A stretch of 64,000 nt of DNA from Mycolicibacterium malmesburyense (GCF_001050015.1 NZ_CVTB01000110.1:13508-77507); one strand, 5' to 3'; positions 1 through 12,364 are shown, numbered from the stretch's first letter. Notes: a model not told the origin generated them from the sequence alone. Program-made: numbers and translations.

Positions 1-321
1 CAATCCGTCCTCGACGGCGGTGACCTCACCGGAGAACGTCACCGTGTCGTAGGCGTACCAGGGCACGCCCAATCGCAGAGAGATCGACTTGATGATCGCG
101 GTGGGGCCGGCCCAGTCGGTGATGTAGCGCTGTACCAGGCCGGTGTCGGTGAGGATGTTGACGAAGATGTCCTTCGACCCTTTGGCTTGCGCCTTGTCCC
201 TGTCGTGGTGAACATCCTGATAGTCACGAGTGGCGATGGCCGTCGACACGATGAACGTCGGGTCACCGTAGAGCGCGAGTTCGGGAAGCTTCGTTCCCAC
301 CTCGACGACGGGTGCGCTCAT
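1..321 (-). CDS. chsH1: ChsH1, steroid side-chain enoyl-CoA hydratase small subunit (partial)
   Basis: This MaoC/hot-dog protein pairs with ChsH2 to hydrate the 17-(2-propenoyl)-CoA side chain of the steroid in the last round of cholesterol side-chain removal. 107 codons are visible from ATG 321 (MSAPVVEVGTKLPEL) and the reading frame runs off the left edge at VEDGL, so roughly the last 20 residues of a ~129-residue family member are missing. The hydratase segment DYQDVHHDRDKAQ is visible. The start overlaps the chsH2 stop in an ATGA, indicating translational coupling and equal subunit production. The partner aldolase gene ltp2 would be expected just outside the window. Confidence 0.9.
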   Translation of the reverse strand, partial: MSAPVVEVGTKLPELALYGDPTFIVSTAIATRDYQDVHHDRDKAQAKGSKDIFVNILTDTGLVQRYITDWAGPTAIIKSISLRLGVPWYAYDTVTFSGEVTAVEDGL

Positions 322-1289
322 TCTGCAGCCTCCTCATCGGGCTCCCATGCGTAGAGCGTCCACGCCGGACCGGACTCACCTTCCGGGAAGTCGATATACG
401 TTGCGCGGACATGCATTCCGATTTCCACCGTGGCCGGGTCGACGTTACGTAGCTGTCCGAGCATCCGCACACCTTCCTCGAGCTCGACGAGGGCGATGAC
501 GAATGGCAATGCGCGGCCCGGCACCTTCGGCGCATGGTGCACCACGAAGCTGAAGACGGTGCCCTTGCCGCTGGCCACGACGTAGTCCGTGGGTTGGTCC
601 TTGTCCTGCCAGAGGGCCGGTACCGGGGGATGCACCAACGTGCCGTCGCCACGCTTCTGGATCCGCAACTCGTGCGCGTTGACGCCGTCCCAGAAGAACT
701 TGGTGTCGCGCGACGAGGCGGGCCGCATCATCATGTCCGCATCGAGGTCGTCTGGCACCGCCGCACCGGTGTCCTTCTCTGCGGGCTTGAACTTCATGAT
801 GCGCCACATCATTTCGGCGACGTCCTCGTCGCCCACCTGCCACGTGATCTTCTGTGTGATGAAGAATCCCTCGCCGAGCGCGGTGTTCTTCGGACCGACG
901 ACGTCGGTCAGCTCCGCGGTGACGCTGACTTCCTCGCCCGTGCGCAGGTACCGGTGGTAGGTCTGCTCGCAGTTGGTCGCCACCACACCGATGTAGCCGG
1001 CTTCGTCGAACAGGTCGATGATCTTGCCGAGGGGGTCGTCGTCGGGTCGCACACCACCGAGACCCATCATCGTCCAGACCTGGATCATCGCCGGAGGCGC
1101 GACGGCGCCGGGATGACCGGCGGCCTTAGCGGCTTCGTCGTCGACGTAGATCGGGTTCTTGTCGCCCATCGCGTCGAGCCAGTGGTCGATCATCGGCTGG
1201 TTGACCGGATGTCTGCCGACCCGCGGCTTGCTCCTGCCCTCGGCCTTGACCCGTTCGGCGGCGGCCTTGATGTCCTCGATGCCGCTCAT
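318..1289 (-). CDS. chsH2: ChsH2, steroid enoyl-CoA hydratase large subunit with DUF35 domain
   Basis: The 323-residue product is the large subunit of the ChsH1-ChsH2 hydratase acting on the pregnene-carboxyl-CoA produced by FadE28-FadE29. The N-terminal half (about 1-180) is MaoC-like, with segments such as HPVNQPMIDHWLDAMGD and GHPGAVAPPAM; the C-terminal part (about 195-320) is a DUF35/OB-fold domain, known in the family to bind the aldolase Ltp2. It lies between fadE29 and chsH1 on the same strand. The 52-nt gap from fadE29 contains copy A of a hairpin repeat, which ends 11 nt before the ATG; its AGGGGA may act as part of the ribosome-binding region. Confidence 0.93.
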   Translation of the reverse strand: MSGIEDIKAAAERVKAEGRSKPRVGRHPVNQPMIDHWLDAMGDKNPIYVDDEAAKAAGHPGAVAPPAMIQVWTMMGLGGVRPDDDPLGKIIDLFDEAGYIGVVATNCEQTYHRYLRTGEEVSVTAELTDVVGPKNTALGEGFFITQKITWQVGDEDVAEMMWRIMKFKPAEKDTGAAVPDDLDADMMMRPASSRDTKFFWDGVNAHELRIQKRGDGTLVHPPVPALWQDKDQPTDYVVASGKGTVFSFVVHHAPKVPGRALPFVIALVELEEGVRMLGQLRNVDPATVEIGMHVRATYIDFPEGESGPAWTLYAWEPDEEAAE

Positions 1290-1300
1290 CTGTGCCCTCT

Positions 1301-1328
1301 ATCCCCTGCACTTCGTGCGTGGCCCCAC
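1301..1328 (-). repeat. 28-nt hairpin repeat, copy A
   Basis: On the minus strand this copy reads GTGGGGCCAC, then stem GCAC, loop GAA, stem GTGC, then AGGGGAT. Copies B (2520-2547) and C (22282-22309) keep the flanks but have stem GGCC/GGCC. Copy A therefore differs on both arms in a compensating way. It lies entirely in the fadE29-chsH2 gap. Confidence 0.75.
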
Positions 1329-1341
1329 TTCGCGCAAGCGC

Positions 1342-2505
1342 TCATCGCGGAACCCTCGGGACCTTCAAACCTGCGGCCGCGATCATCTCCCGCATCACCT
1401 CGTTGACACCTCCACCGAACGTGATCACCAGATTTCGCTTGGTTTGTGAGTCAAGCCATTCCAGCAGTTCCGCCGTGTCCGGATCGGCCGGGTCGCCGTA
1501 CTTGCCGACGATCTCCTCGGCGAGGCGCCCGGCGTACTGGATCCGCTCGGTGCCGAACACCTTGGTGGCCGCTGCATCGGCGACGTCGATGGTCTCCCCC
1601 GCCGCCGCGACCTGCCAGTTGAGCAGTTCGTTGATCCGCCACATCGCCTTGAGCTCGCCGAGCGAGCGCTTGACGTCGTCGTGGTCGAGCGGGATGTCGC
1701 CGTTGCCACCGGGTTTGGACGCCCACGCGTGCACGTGGTCATACAGGCTGGCGAAGCGGCCGGCGGGCCCCAACATCACGCGTTCGTTGTTCAGCTGCGT
1801 GGTGATCAGCTTCCAGCCGCCGTTCTCCTCGCCGACGAGCATGTCGGCGGGCACCCGGACGTCGTTGTAGTACGTGGCGTTGGTGTGATGGGCGCCGTCA
1901 GACAGAATCATCGGCGTCCAGGAGTAGCCCGGATCCTTGGTGTCAACGATGAGGATCGAGATGCCCTTGTGCTTGACCGCCTCCGGGTCGGTGCGGCACG
2001 CCAACCAGATGTAGTCCGCGTCGTGCCCGCCGGTGGTGAACACCTTCTGCCCGTTCACGATGTACTCGTCGCCCTGGCGCACCGCGGTGGTCCGCAGCGA
2101 CGCAAGATCCGTGCCGGCCTCCGGTTCCGTGTAACCGATCGCGAAGTGCACCTCGCCGGCGAGGATGGCGGGCAGGAACTTCTTCTTCTGCTCCTCGGTC
2201 CCGTACTGCTGCAGCGTCGGCCCGACGGTCTGCAGCGTGACCGCAGGCAGCGGCACGTCGGCCCGCTGCGCCTCGTTGACGAAGATCGACTGCTCGATCG
2301 GCCCGAAGCCAAGGCCACCGAACTCCTTTGGCCAACCGACGCCGAGCTTTCCGTCCGAGCCCATCCGCTTGATGACCGCGCGATACGCCTTGCCGTGGCG
2401 GTCCTTTTCCATCTCCTTGGCCTCTTCGGGCGAGATGAGATTGGAGAAGTACTCGCGCAGCTCGGCCTGTAGCTGCCTTTGTTCGGGCGTCAGATCGATG
2501 AACAT
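1342..2505 (-). CDS. fadE29: FadE29, acyl-CoA dehydrogenase ChsE2
   Basis: This 387-residue protein is one subunit of the alpha2beta2 FadE28-FadE29 dehydrogenase (ChsE1-ChsE2), which introduces the double bond into the 3-carbon steroid side chain CoA ester. It shows the full acyl-CoA dehydrogenase pattern: helical N-terminal domain, the FAD-contacting IGYTEPEAGTDLASL and VNGQKVFTTGG segments, and a C-terminal helical domain ending in FGGGVNEVMREMIA. Start ATG 2505 (MFIDLTPEQRQL) is preferred over an in-frame upstream Met because it gives the length remembered for the M. tuberculosis protein and begins 2 nt after the fadE28 stop. Copy B of the hairpin repeat lies just upstream. Confidence 0.95.
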   Translation of the reverse strand: MFIDLTPEQRQLQAELREYFSNLISPEEAKEMEKDRHGKAYRAVIKRMGSDGKLGVGWPKEFGGLGFGPIEQSIFVNEAQRADVPLPAVTLQTVGPTLQQYGTEEQKKKFLPAILAGEVHFAIGYTEPEAGTDLASLRTTAVRQGDEYIVNGQKVFTTGGHDADYIWLACRTDPEAVKHKGISILIVDTKDPGYSWTPMILSDGAHHTNATYYNDVRVPADMLVGEENGGWKLITTQLNNERVMLGPAGRFASLYDHVHAWASKPGGNGDIPLDHDDVKRSLGELKAMWRINELLNWQVAAAGETIDVADAAATKVFGTERIQYAGRLAEEIVGKYGDPADPDTAELLEWLDSQTKRNLVITFGGGVNEVMREMIAAAGLKVPRVPR

Positions 2506-2507
2506 AG

Positions 2508-3557
2508 CTATCTCCCGTCGTCCCCTGGCCTCCGGCCGTGGCCCCATCCCTCGCCCAGTGTGGCTCCCACCAAGTCGAGCCGGTGTGACGGACCGCCCAC
2601 CAGGCGGGCGAGGTCCTTGATCGAGGAGTAGTAGCGGTCCATCGGATAGGTGATGTCCATCCCCATGCCGCCGTGCAGGTGATGGCAGAGCTGCATCACC
2701 GGGGGCGCCTGCGAGGCGAGCCAGTAACCGAGGATGTCGATGTCGTCGTCGGCATCCCGCCCCTCCGCGAGTCGCCACGTCACCGAGTTCGACGCCAATG
2801 TCAGTGTGCGCGAGGCGATGTAGACCTCGGCCAGCTGCGCGGCGACGGTCTGGAACGTCGACAGTGGCTTGCCGAACTGCTCGCGGTTGGCCACGTAGTC
2901 TGCGGTGAGCCGCAGCGCGCCCGCGACCAGACCGGATGCGAACGCGCCGATGGCGGCGAGGGCCAGTTGGTTGACCCGGCGGGCCTGTGCGCCGTCGAGC
3001 GTGCCGTCGACGGCGGCGTCGGTGAACGTCACCGAGTATTCATCACCGTGGTTGGAGGTCGGCGTCTTGGTCACCACCACGCCGTCGACTTTCGGCGACA
3101 CCACGACCACCGCCCTGTCGGCAGTCACGACGATCCAATCCGCTTGTTCGGCATAGGGAACGAAGACCTTGGTCCCGTTGAGCTTGCCGTCGGCGAATCT
3201 CACCCCCGGCCGATCCGGCAGCGGTGCACCGGGTTCGTCGAGCGCGGCCGAGAGCACCGCACCCTTCGCGACTCCACCCAGATAACGGTCCCGCTGCTCA
3301 TCGGACGCGGCCTCGAGCAGCGGCAGCAACCCCAGTCCGAGAGTGGCCAACGCGGGGCTGATCGTGCCGTGTCTGCCGATCTCGGTGAGCGCGGTCGCCA
3401 CCTCGGGAAGCCCGACGCCGTCGCCGCCGAGACGCTCCGGAACGGCCAGCGCGGTCACGCCGCCCGACACCAGCGCCTCCCAGCTGTTGTCCCGCGTCAG
3501 CACCGAGGTCACCACATCGGCGACAGCCTGCTGCCCTTCGTCCGGACTGAAGTCCAC
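2508..3557 (-). CDS. fadE28: FadE28, acyl-CoA dehydrogenase ChsE1
   Basis: This 349-residue protein is the partner subunit of FadE29 in the side-chain dehydrogenase. It is the shorter, more divergent ACAD type: N-terminal MDFSPDEGQQAVADV, a ReQFGKPLSTFQTVAAQLAE-like helix region near residue 220, and a terminal HLHGGMGMDITYPMDRYYSSIK segment. The last ~11 residues (GHGRRPGDDGR) are translated from copy B of a hairpin repeat and make the protein about 10 residues longer than the 339 recalled for the M. tuberculosis orthologue. Start ATG 3557. It is followed immediately by fadE29 and preceded by cyp125 in one operon. Confidence 0.94.
   Translation of the reverse strand: MDFSPDEGQQAVADVVTSVLTRDNSWEALVSGGVTALAVPERLGGDGVGLPEVATALTEIGRHGTISPALATLGLGLLPLLEAASDEQRDRYLGGVAKGAVLSAALDEPGAPLPDRPGVRFADGKLNGTKVFVPYAEQADWIVVTADRAVVVVSPKVDGVVVTKTPTSNHGDEYSVTFTDAAVDGTLDGAQARRVNQLALAAIGAFASGLVAGALRLTADYVANREQFGKPLSTFQTVAAQLAEVYIASRTLTLASNSVTWRLAEGRDADDDIDILGYWLASQAPPVMQLCHHLHGGMGMDITYPMDRYYSSIKDLARLVGGPSHRLDLVGATLGEGWGHGRRPGDDGR
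2520..2547 (-). repeat. 28-nt hairpin repeat, copy B (inside fadE28 3' end)
   Basis: The minus strand reads ATGGGGCCAC, stem GGCC, loop GGA, stem GGCC, then AGGGGAC. The copy sits in frame within the last codons of fadE28, adds GHGRRPGDD to the protein, and ends 14 nt before the fadE29 ATG. Confidence 0.75.
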
Positions 3558-3608
3558 CCGAATCCTCCTTGATACCGGGAAATTTCGCGGTCGCTACAAC
3601 TTACGTCG

Positions 3609-4862
3609 TCAGCTGTGGGCCACCGGGCACTTTCCGGAGTAATCCACCTGCCAGTGCTTGATGCCGTTGAGCCAGCCGGACTTGAGCCGCTCGGGCTCGC
3701 CAATCGGCTTGAGATCGGGCATGTGGTCGGCGACCGCATTGAAGATCAGGTTGATGGTCATCTTCGCCAGGTTCGCGCCGATGCAGTAGTGCGCGCCGGT
3801 GCCGCCGAAGCCGACGTGCGGATTGGGATCGCGCAGGATGTCGAACTTGTGCGGGTTCTCGAACACCTCTTCGTCGAAGTTGGCCGAACGGTAGGACATC
3901 ACGACCCGCTGACCCTTCTTGATCTGCACGCCGCTCAACTCGACGTCCTCCAGCGCGGTGCGCTGGAAGGCCGAAACCGGAGTGGCCCAACGGACGATCT
4001 CGTCCGCGGCGGTCTCGGGGCGCTCCTTCTTGTACAGCTCCCACTGGTCGGGGTTCTGCGAGAAGGCGATCATGCCGTGGGTGATGGAGTTGCGGGTGGT
4101 CTCGTTACCGGCGACCGCGAGCATCACGACGAAGAAGCCGAACTCGTCATCGGAGAGCTTCTCGCCCTCGATGTCGGCCTCGATCAGCTTGGTGACGATG
4201 TCTTCGGTGGGGTTCTTGGCCCGCTCCTCGGCCATCTTCATGGCGTACTGGATCAACTCGAACGACGACACTGCAGGATCCACATCGGCATACTCGGGGT
4301 CTTCACCGGCGGTCATCTCGTTGGACCAGCGGAAGATCTTGTCGCGGTCGTCCTGTGGCACACCGAGCAACTCGGCGATGGCCTGCAGCGGTAGTTCGCA
4401 CGAGACCTGCTCGACAAAATCGCCGGAGCCCTCGGCCGCGGCGGTCTCGGCGATCTTCTGCGCGCGTGCCCGCAGTTCGTCTTCGAGCCGTCCGACGGCA
4501 CGGGGCGTGAAGCCGCGCGAGATGATCTTGCGAAGCCGGGTGTGCTGGGGCGCGTCCATGTTCAGCAGGACTGCCTTCTGCAGGTCGATGGCATCGCGCG
4601 TCATGTCCTGCGGCCAGACCGGGATGGCGCCGTCCGGTGAGCTGCCGAAGACGTCGTTGCGCTTGGAGACCTCTTTGACGTCGGCGTGCTTGGTCACCAA
4701 CCAGTAACCCTTGTCGCCGAAGCCACCGGTGCCGCCGGGCACGTCGACCCAGTGGATCGGTTCGGACTTGCGCAACTCGGCCAGCTCTTCGACCGGTAGG
4801 CGCTCGAGGTTGAGGCTCGCGTCGAGAAAATCGAAGTCGGCCGGGATATTCGGGCAGGGCAT
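3609..4862 (-). CDS. cyp125: CYP125, cholesterol/cholestenone C26(27)-hydroxylase
   Basis: Cytochrome P450 that oxidises the terminal methyl of the cholesterol side chain to the acid, the entry step of side-chain catabolism. The 417-residue protein contains the I-helix LAVAGNETTRNS, the K-helix ExxR within AADEIVRWATP, and the heme loop GFGGTGAHYCIGAN with thiolate Cys360. ATG 4862 (MPCPNIPADFDF) is chosen over a longer frame because GGAGGAG lies 8 nt upstream (complement of 4871-4877). The remembered M. tuberculosis enzyme is 433 residues, with the difference at the N-terminus. It heads the operon to chsH1, divergent from fadA5, and a KstR box lies at 4889-4902. Confidence 0.97.
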   Translation of the reverse strand: MPCPNIPADFDFLDASLNLERLPVEELAELRKSEPIHWVDVPGGTGGFGDKGYWLVTKHADVKEVSKRNDVFGSSPDGAIPVWPQDMTRDAIDLQKAVLLNMDAPQHTRLRKIISRGFTPRAVGRLEDELRARAQKIAETAAAEGSGDFVEQVSCELPLQAIAELLGVPQDDRDKIFRWSNEMTAGEDPEYADVDPAVSSFELIQYAMKMAEERAKNPTEDIVTKLIEADIEGEKLSDDEFGFFVVMLAVAGNETTRNSITHGMIAFSQNPDQWELYKKERPETAADEIVRWATPVSAFQRTALEDVELSGVQIKKGQRVVMSYRSANFDEEVFENPHKFDILRDPNPHVGFGGTGAHYCIGANLAKMTINLIFNAVADHMPDLKPIGEPERLKSGWLNGIKHWQVDYSGKCPVAHS

Positions 4863-4888
4863 GGGGGAAGCTCCTCCGCAACAGTTAT

Positions 4889-4902
4889 TGCAACGTGTTC
4901 TA
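4889..4902. promoter_or_regulatory. KstR operator upstream of cyp125
   Basis: TGCAACGTGTTCTA matches the KstR consensus TNNAACNNGTTNNA at every fixed position. It is 26 bp upstream of the cyp125 start and should mediate repression of cyp125-fadE28-fadE29-chsH2-chsH1, relieved by cholesterol-derived CoA esters. Confidence 0.9.
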
Positions 4903-4967
4903 GTGCCAGTAAAACATGCCTTCTGCGCAGATAAAAGGCAGGTCACTAACGCCGCTTGTCAGAGTAA

Positions 4968-4979
4968 TGAAACGTGTTC

Positions 4980-4981
<2 letters not shown>
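4968..4981. promoter_or_regulatory. KstR operator overlapping the fadA5 -10
   Basis: TGAAACGTGTTCTA matches TNNAACNNGTTNNA at every fixed position. Its last two bases are the first two of the fadA5 -10 hexamer TAGCCT (4980-4985), so bound KstR would cover the promoter directly. Confidence 0.9.
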
Positions 4982-6167
<1,186 letters not shown>

Positions 6168-6208
6168 TAGCGAAATCGTCGGGCGCGAAGCGCTTTACGT
6201 CGACGGGC

Positions 6209-7976
<1,768 letters not shown>

Positions 7977-8006
7977 ATCTGTTGTCTCCTCGATTGTTTG
8001 AGCGCG

Positions 8007-8780
8007 CTACTTGATGTCAGCAGTGGTGGTTGCCAGGTAATGCGGTGGTTCACCGCCACCGTGAACCTCGAGCGATGCGCCGCTGATGTAGGACGCCGCG
8101 TCGCAGGCCAGGAACGCCGCGGCCCAGCCCACGTCGGCCGGTTTGGCGAGCCGGCCCAGCGGAACGTTGCGCGAGATCGCCGCGATGGAATCCGCGTCGC
8201 CGTAGAAGAGTTCGGACTGTTCGGTCTCGACCATTCCGACGACCACCGAGTTGACGCGCACCTTCGGCGCCCACTCGACCGCCAACGTGGAGGTCAGGCT
8301 TTCCATCCCGGCTTTGGCCGCCCCGTATGGTGCGGTGCCGGGCGTGGGCCTGCGCCCGCTCACGCTGGCGATGTTGATGATCGACCCGCCACGGTCCTGC
8401 TTCTGCATCAATGCATTGGCGTGGGTGGACACCGAAAGCGGCCCCAGCATATTCAGCTCGACGATCTTGCGGCTGAACTTGGCCGACGACTCGGCGGCGA
8501 GCACATACGGTGATCCGCCCGCATTGTTGACCACCACATCGAGACGACCGTGGCGCTCCGCGACGGTCTCGACCAGAGAGGCGACCGCGTCGTCGTCACG
8601 CACATCGCAGGCATGGAACTCGTATGGCAGGCCCTCGACGGGCCGGCGGGCGCAGGTGACGACCGTGGCGCCCTGCTCGGCGAACACGGCGCTGATGCCG
8701 GCACCGACCCCTCGTACACCGCCGGTCACCAGCACCACCCTGCCGTCGAGGCCCAGGTTCATGTCTTGCAGGTCGGTCAC
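8007..8780 (-). CDS. SDR-family dehydrogenase (Rv3549c-like)
   Basis: 257-residue classical SDR with TGGVRGVG cofactor motif, VVNNAGG, INIASVSG and the YGAAKAG catalytic motif. It is the first gene leftward from a KstR2-controlled divergent promoter shared with echA20, so it likely oxidises or reduces a C/D-ring intermediate. GTG 8780 is chosen because a -10 (TACGCT, 8792-8787) lies 6 nt upstream, predicting a leaderless message; ATG 8762 (MNLGLDG) is an alternative that would remove six residues. The specific steroid substrate cannot be deduced from sequence. Confidence 0.85.
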   Translation of the reverse strand: MTDLQDMNLGLDGRVVLVTGGVRGVGAGISAVFAEQGATVVTCARRPVEGLPYEFHACDVRDDDAVASLVETVAERHGRLDVVVNNAGGSPYVLAAESSAKFSRKIVELNMLGPLSVSTHANALMQKQDRGGSIINIASVSGRRPTPGTAPYGAAKAGMESLTSTLAVEWAPKVRVNSVVVGMVETEQSELFYGDADSIAAISRNVPLGRLAKPADVGWAAAFLACDAASYISGASLEVHGGGEPPHYLATTTADIK

Positions 8781-8785
8781 TGTGC

Positions 8786-8792
8786 TAGCGTA
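8786..8792. promoter_or_regulatory. Overlapping divergent -10 elements (Rv3549c-like / echA20)
   Basis: TAGCGTA gives TACGCT on the minus strand (8792-8787), 6 nt before GTG 8780, and TAGCGT on the plus strand (8786-8791), which would start echA20 RNA near 8798 inside the KstR2 box with a ~47-nt leader. Confidence 0.55.
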
Positions 8793-8795
8793 CCA

Positions 8796-8809
8796 AGCAA
8801 GTGCTTGCT
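8796..8809. promoter_or_regulatory. KstR2 operator, Rv3549c-like/echA20 promoter
   Basis: AGCAAGTGCTTGCT matches the KstR2 consensus ANCAAGNNCTTGNT at all fixed positions and is a perfect inverted repeat apart from the 2-nt centre. It begins 16 bp from GTG 8780 and should control both divergent operons in response to HIP-CoA. Confidence 0.9.
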
Positions 8810-8844
8810 TTCCTACCGGACCCAGGAAGTGCTCGGGAGCTCAG

Positions 8845-9596
8845 ATGACCATCACTCGCACCATCACCGAACCGGGAATCGTCTCGGTCACCGTCGACTA
8901 CCCGCCGGTCAACGCGATTCCGTCGCGCGGCTGGTTCGACCTCGCCGACGTGATCACCAAGGCCGGCGCCGACCCCGAGACGCACGTCGTGATCCTGCGT
9001 GCGGAGGGCCGCGGCTTCAACGCCGGCGTCGACATCAAGGAAATGCAGCGCACCGAGGGCTTCACGGCGCTGATCGACGCCAACCGCGGTTGCTTCGCGG
9101 CGTTCAAGGCCGTCTACGAGTGCGCGGTCCCGGTGGTCGCGGCCGTCAACGGTTTCTGCGTCGGAGGCGGCATCGGGTTGGTCGGCAACGCGGATGTCAT
9201 CGTCGCCTCCGATGACGCGACCTTCGGGTTGCCGGAGGTCGAACGCGGCGCGCTCGGTGCGGCGACGCACCTGTCGCGCCTGGTGCCCCAGCACATGATG
9301 CGGCGGCTGTTCTTCACCGCCGCCACCGTCGACGCGGCAACGCTGCACCACTTCGGTTCGGTGCACGAGGTGGTCCCCCGCGATCAGCTCGACGAGGCCG
9401 CGCTGCGTGTCGCGCGCGACATCGCCGCCAAGGACACCCGCGTGATCCGGGCGGCCAAGGAGGCGTTGAACTTCATCGACGTGCAGCGGGTCAACTCGAG
9501 CTACCGCATGGAACAGGGCTTCACGTTCGAGCTGAATCTCGCGGGCGTGTCCGACGAACACCGCGATGCGTTCGCGGGCACCGATAAGGGAGCCAA

Positions 9597-9600
<4 letters not shown>
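8845..9600 (+). CDS. echA20: EchA20, crotonase-fold ring-D-opening hydrolase
   Basis: 251-residue crotonase-superfamily protein; in the published pathway EchA20 hydrolyses ring D of the bicyclic indane CoA ester to give COCHEA-CoA, the substrate of IpdAB. Crotonase features are visible: RAEGRGFNAGVDIKEM (first oxyanion-hole segment) and AAVNGFCVGGGIGLVGNADV, followed by the EVERGALGAATHLSRLVP region. ATG 8845 has GGGAG about 6 nt upstream, in contrast to the leaderless gene opposite. It is translationally coupled to ipdA by an ATGA overlap and is downstream of a KstR2 box. Confidence 0.94.
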
Positions 9601-10495
<895 letters not shown>

Positions 10496-10496
<1 letters not shown>

Positions 10497-11239
10497 TGTC
10501 GGTGTCCCGTGCCGAAGTGTGCGCCGTCGCGTGCGCCGAGTTGTTCCGCGACGCAGGCGAGATCATGGTCAGCCCGATGACGACGATGGTCTCGATCGGG
10601 GCTCGGCTGGCCCGCCTGACCTTCTCCCCCGACATCCTGCTGACCGACGGTGAGGCGCGCCTGCTCGCCGACACCCCCGCGATCGGGGCGGCGGGCGCGA
10701 TCGAGGGATGGATGCCGTTCGGCCGGGTCTTCGAGACGCTGGCCTGGGGTCGGCGCCATGTGGTCATGGGCGCCAACCAGATCGACCGCTACGGCAACCA
10801 GAACCTGTCGGCGTTCGGACCGCTGCAGCACCCGAAGCGCCAGATGTTCGGTGTCCGCGGCGCCCCGGGCAACACCATCAACCACGCCACGAGCTACTGG
10901 GTGGGCAACCACTCGAAGCGGGTGTTCGGCGACTCCGTGGACGTCGTCTCCGGAATCGGTTGGGACAAGGTCGAATCCGACAACCCCGCGTATCGTTTTG
11001 TCAACGTGTACCGCGTCGTGACCAACCTCGGTGTGTTCGACTTCAACGGACCCGATCACCAAATGCGGGCGGTGTCGCTGCATCCGGGTATCGAGCCCGA
11101 ACAGGTGGCCGAGAACACCTCGTTCGAGGTGCACGGGCTGGACTCGGCCGAGCGAACCCGGCTCCCCACCACCGAGGAGCAGAAGCTGATCCGCGAGGTC
11201 ATCGATCCCAAAGGACTGCGGGACAAGGAAATACGGTGA
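10496..11239 (+). CDS. ipdB: IpdB, COCHEA-CoA hydrolase beta subunit
   Basis: 247-residue beta subunit of the IpdAB ring-C hydrolase. The N-terminus MSVSRAEVCAVACAEL and the segments GAAGAIEGWMPFGRVFETLAWG and VMGANQIDRYGNQN match the CoA-transferase beta fold. ATG 10496 shares its A with the ipdA TGA and has AGGAG upstream; an in-frame GTG one codon earlier is possible. The length is close to the 250 residues recalled for M. tuberculosis IpdB. Coupled to ipdC by a GTGA overlap. Confidence 0.94.
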
Positions 11240-12321
11240 GCAATCCGGCCAAGCCCAAGCTGCTTACACCGCTGACCGAACTCGTCGGCATCGAGCATCC
11301 GGTCGTCCAGACCGGCATGGGCTGGGTGGCCGGCGCGCGGCTGGTATCGGCGACGTCCAACGCCGGCGGGCTCGGCATCCTGGCGTCGGCGACGATGACG
11401 CTCGAGGAGCTGCAGACCGCGGTCACCAAGGTCAAGAACGCCACGGACAAGCCGTTCGGCATCAACATCCGCGCCGATGCGGGCGATGCAGGAGAGCGCA
11501 TCGACCTGCTGATTCGCGAGGGTGTCAAGGTCGCCTCGTTCGCGCTGGCGCCGAAGCCCGATCTGATCGCCAAGCTCAAAGACGCCGGCGTCGTGGTGAT
11601 TCCGTCGGTCGGCCTGGCCAAGCACGCCAAGAAGGTGGCGGGCTGGGGCGCCGATGCGGTGATCGTGCAGGGTGGCGAGGGCGGCGGCCACACGGGACCG
11701 ATCGCGACCACGCTGCTGTTGCCGTCGGTGCTAGACGCCTTGAAAGGAACGGATATTCCGGTCGTGGCGGCGGGCGGCTTCTTCGACGGCCGCGGGCTCG
11801 CGGCGGCGCTCTCCTACGGCGCCGCGGGCGTCGCGATGGGCACCCGTTTCCTGCTGACGTCGGACTCCACGGTGCCGGACACCGTCAAGCGGCGGTACCT
11901 GGAATCTGGTTTGGACGGCACCGTCGTGTCGACTCGCGTCGACGGGATGCCGCATCGGGTGCTGCGCACCGGCCTGGTGGAGAGGCTGGAGAGCGGATCA
12001 CGGTTGCGTGGCTTCAGCGCAGCCGTACGCAATGCGCAGAAGTTCAAGAAGATGTCGGGCATGACGTGGCGGTCGATGATCCGCGACGGCTTGGAGATGC
12101 GGCACGGCAAGGAGCTGACGTGGTCGCAGGTGGTGATGGCGGCCAACACCCCGATGTTGCTCAAGGCCGGTTTGGTCGAAGGCAATACGGACGCGGGGGT
12201 GCTGGCGTCCGGCCAGGTCGCGGGCATCCTCGACGATCTGCCGTCCTGCGCCCAGCTGATCGACTCGATCGTGGCCGACGCCGTCGACCACCTACGACAG
12301 GCGAGCGCGTACATCGAGTGA
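11236..12321 (+). CDS. ipdC: IpdC, flavin-dependent nitropropane-dioxygenase-like enzyme
   Basis: 361-residue TIM-barrel FMN protein of the 2-nitropropane dioxygenase/nitronate monooxygenase superfamily, required in the C/D-ring pathway before ring opening. Visible features: EHPVVQTGMGWVAGARLVSA (barrel strand 1), GGLGILASATMT, VIVQGGEGGGHTG (flavin phosphate loop with the conserved GGxxGGH pattern) and VAAGGFFDGRGLAAAL. Start GTG 11236 overlaps the ipdB stop. It is the last gene of the KstR2-controlled echA20-ipdABC operon; fdxB, which follows in M. tuberculosis, is replaced here by the SatD pair. Confidence 0.92.
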   Translation: MSNPAKPKLLTPLTELVGIEHPVVQTGMGWVAGARLVSATSNAGGLGILASATMTLEELQTAVTKVKNATDKPFGINIRADAGDAGERIDLLIREGVKVASFALAPKPDLIAKLKDAGVVVIPSVGLAKHAKKVAGWGADAVIVQGGEGGGHTGPIATTLLLPSVLDALKGTDIPVVAAGGFFDGRGLAAALSYGAAGVAMGTRFLLTSDSTVPDTVKRRYLESGLDGTVVSTRVDGMPHRVLRTGLVERLESGSRLRGFSAAVRNAQKFKKMSGMTWRSMIRDGLEMRHGKELTWSQVVMAANTPMLLKAGLVEGNTDAGVLASGQVAGILDDLPSCAQLIDSIVADAVDHLRQASAYIE

Positions 12322-12352
12322 AGAATATCTCTTAATTCTGACCTAGTGAAGC

Positions 12353-12358
12353 TATGAT
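12353..12358 (+). promoter_or_regulatory. Leaderless -10 of the satD-like gene (TATGAT)
   Basis: TATGAT is followed by 6 nt and GTG 12365. The 43-bp gap from ipdC is unusually AT-rich for this window, so the SatD pair probably has its own promoter. Confidence 0.6.
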
Positions 12359-12364
12359 CTTCAT

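Noticed and set aside
6184..6194. GCGC-GAA-GCGC hairpin after fadA5 as a terminator or repeat copy
   Set aside because: Only a 4-bp stem, no T-tract, and the repeat flanks are missing.
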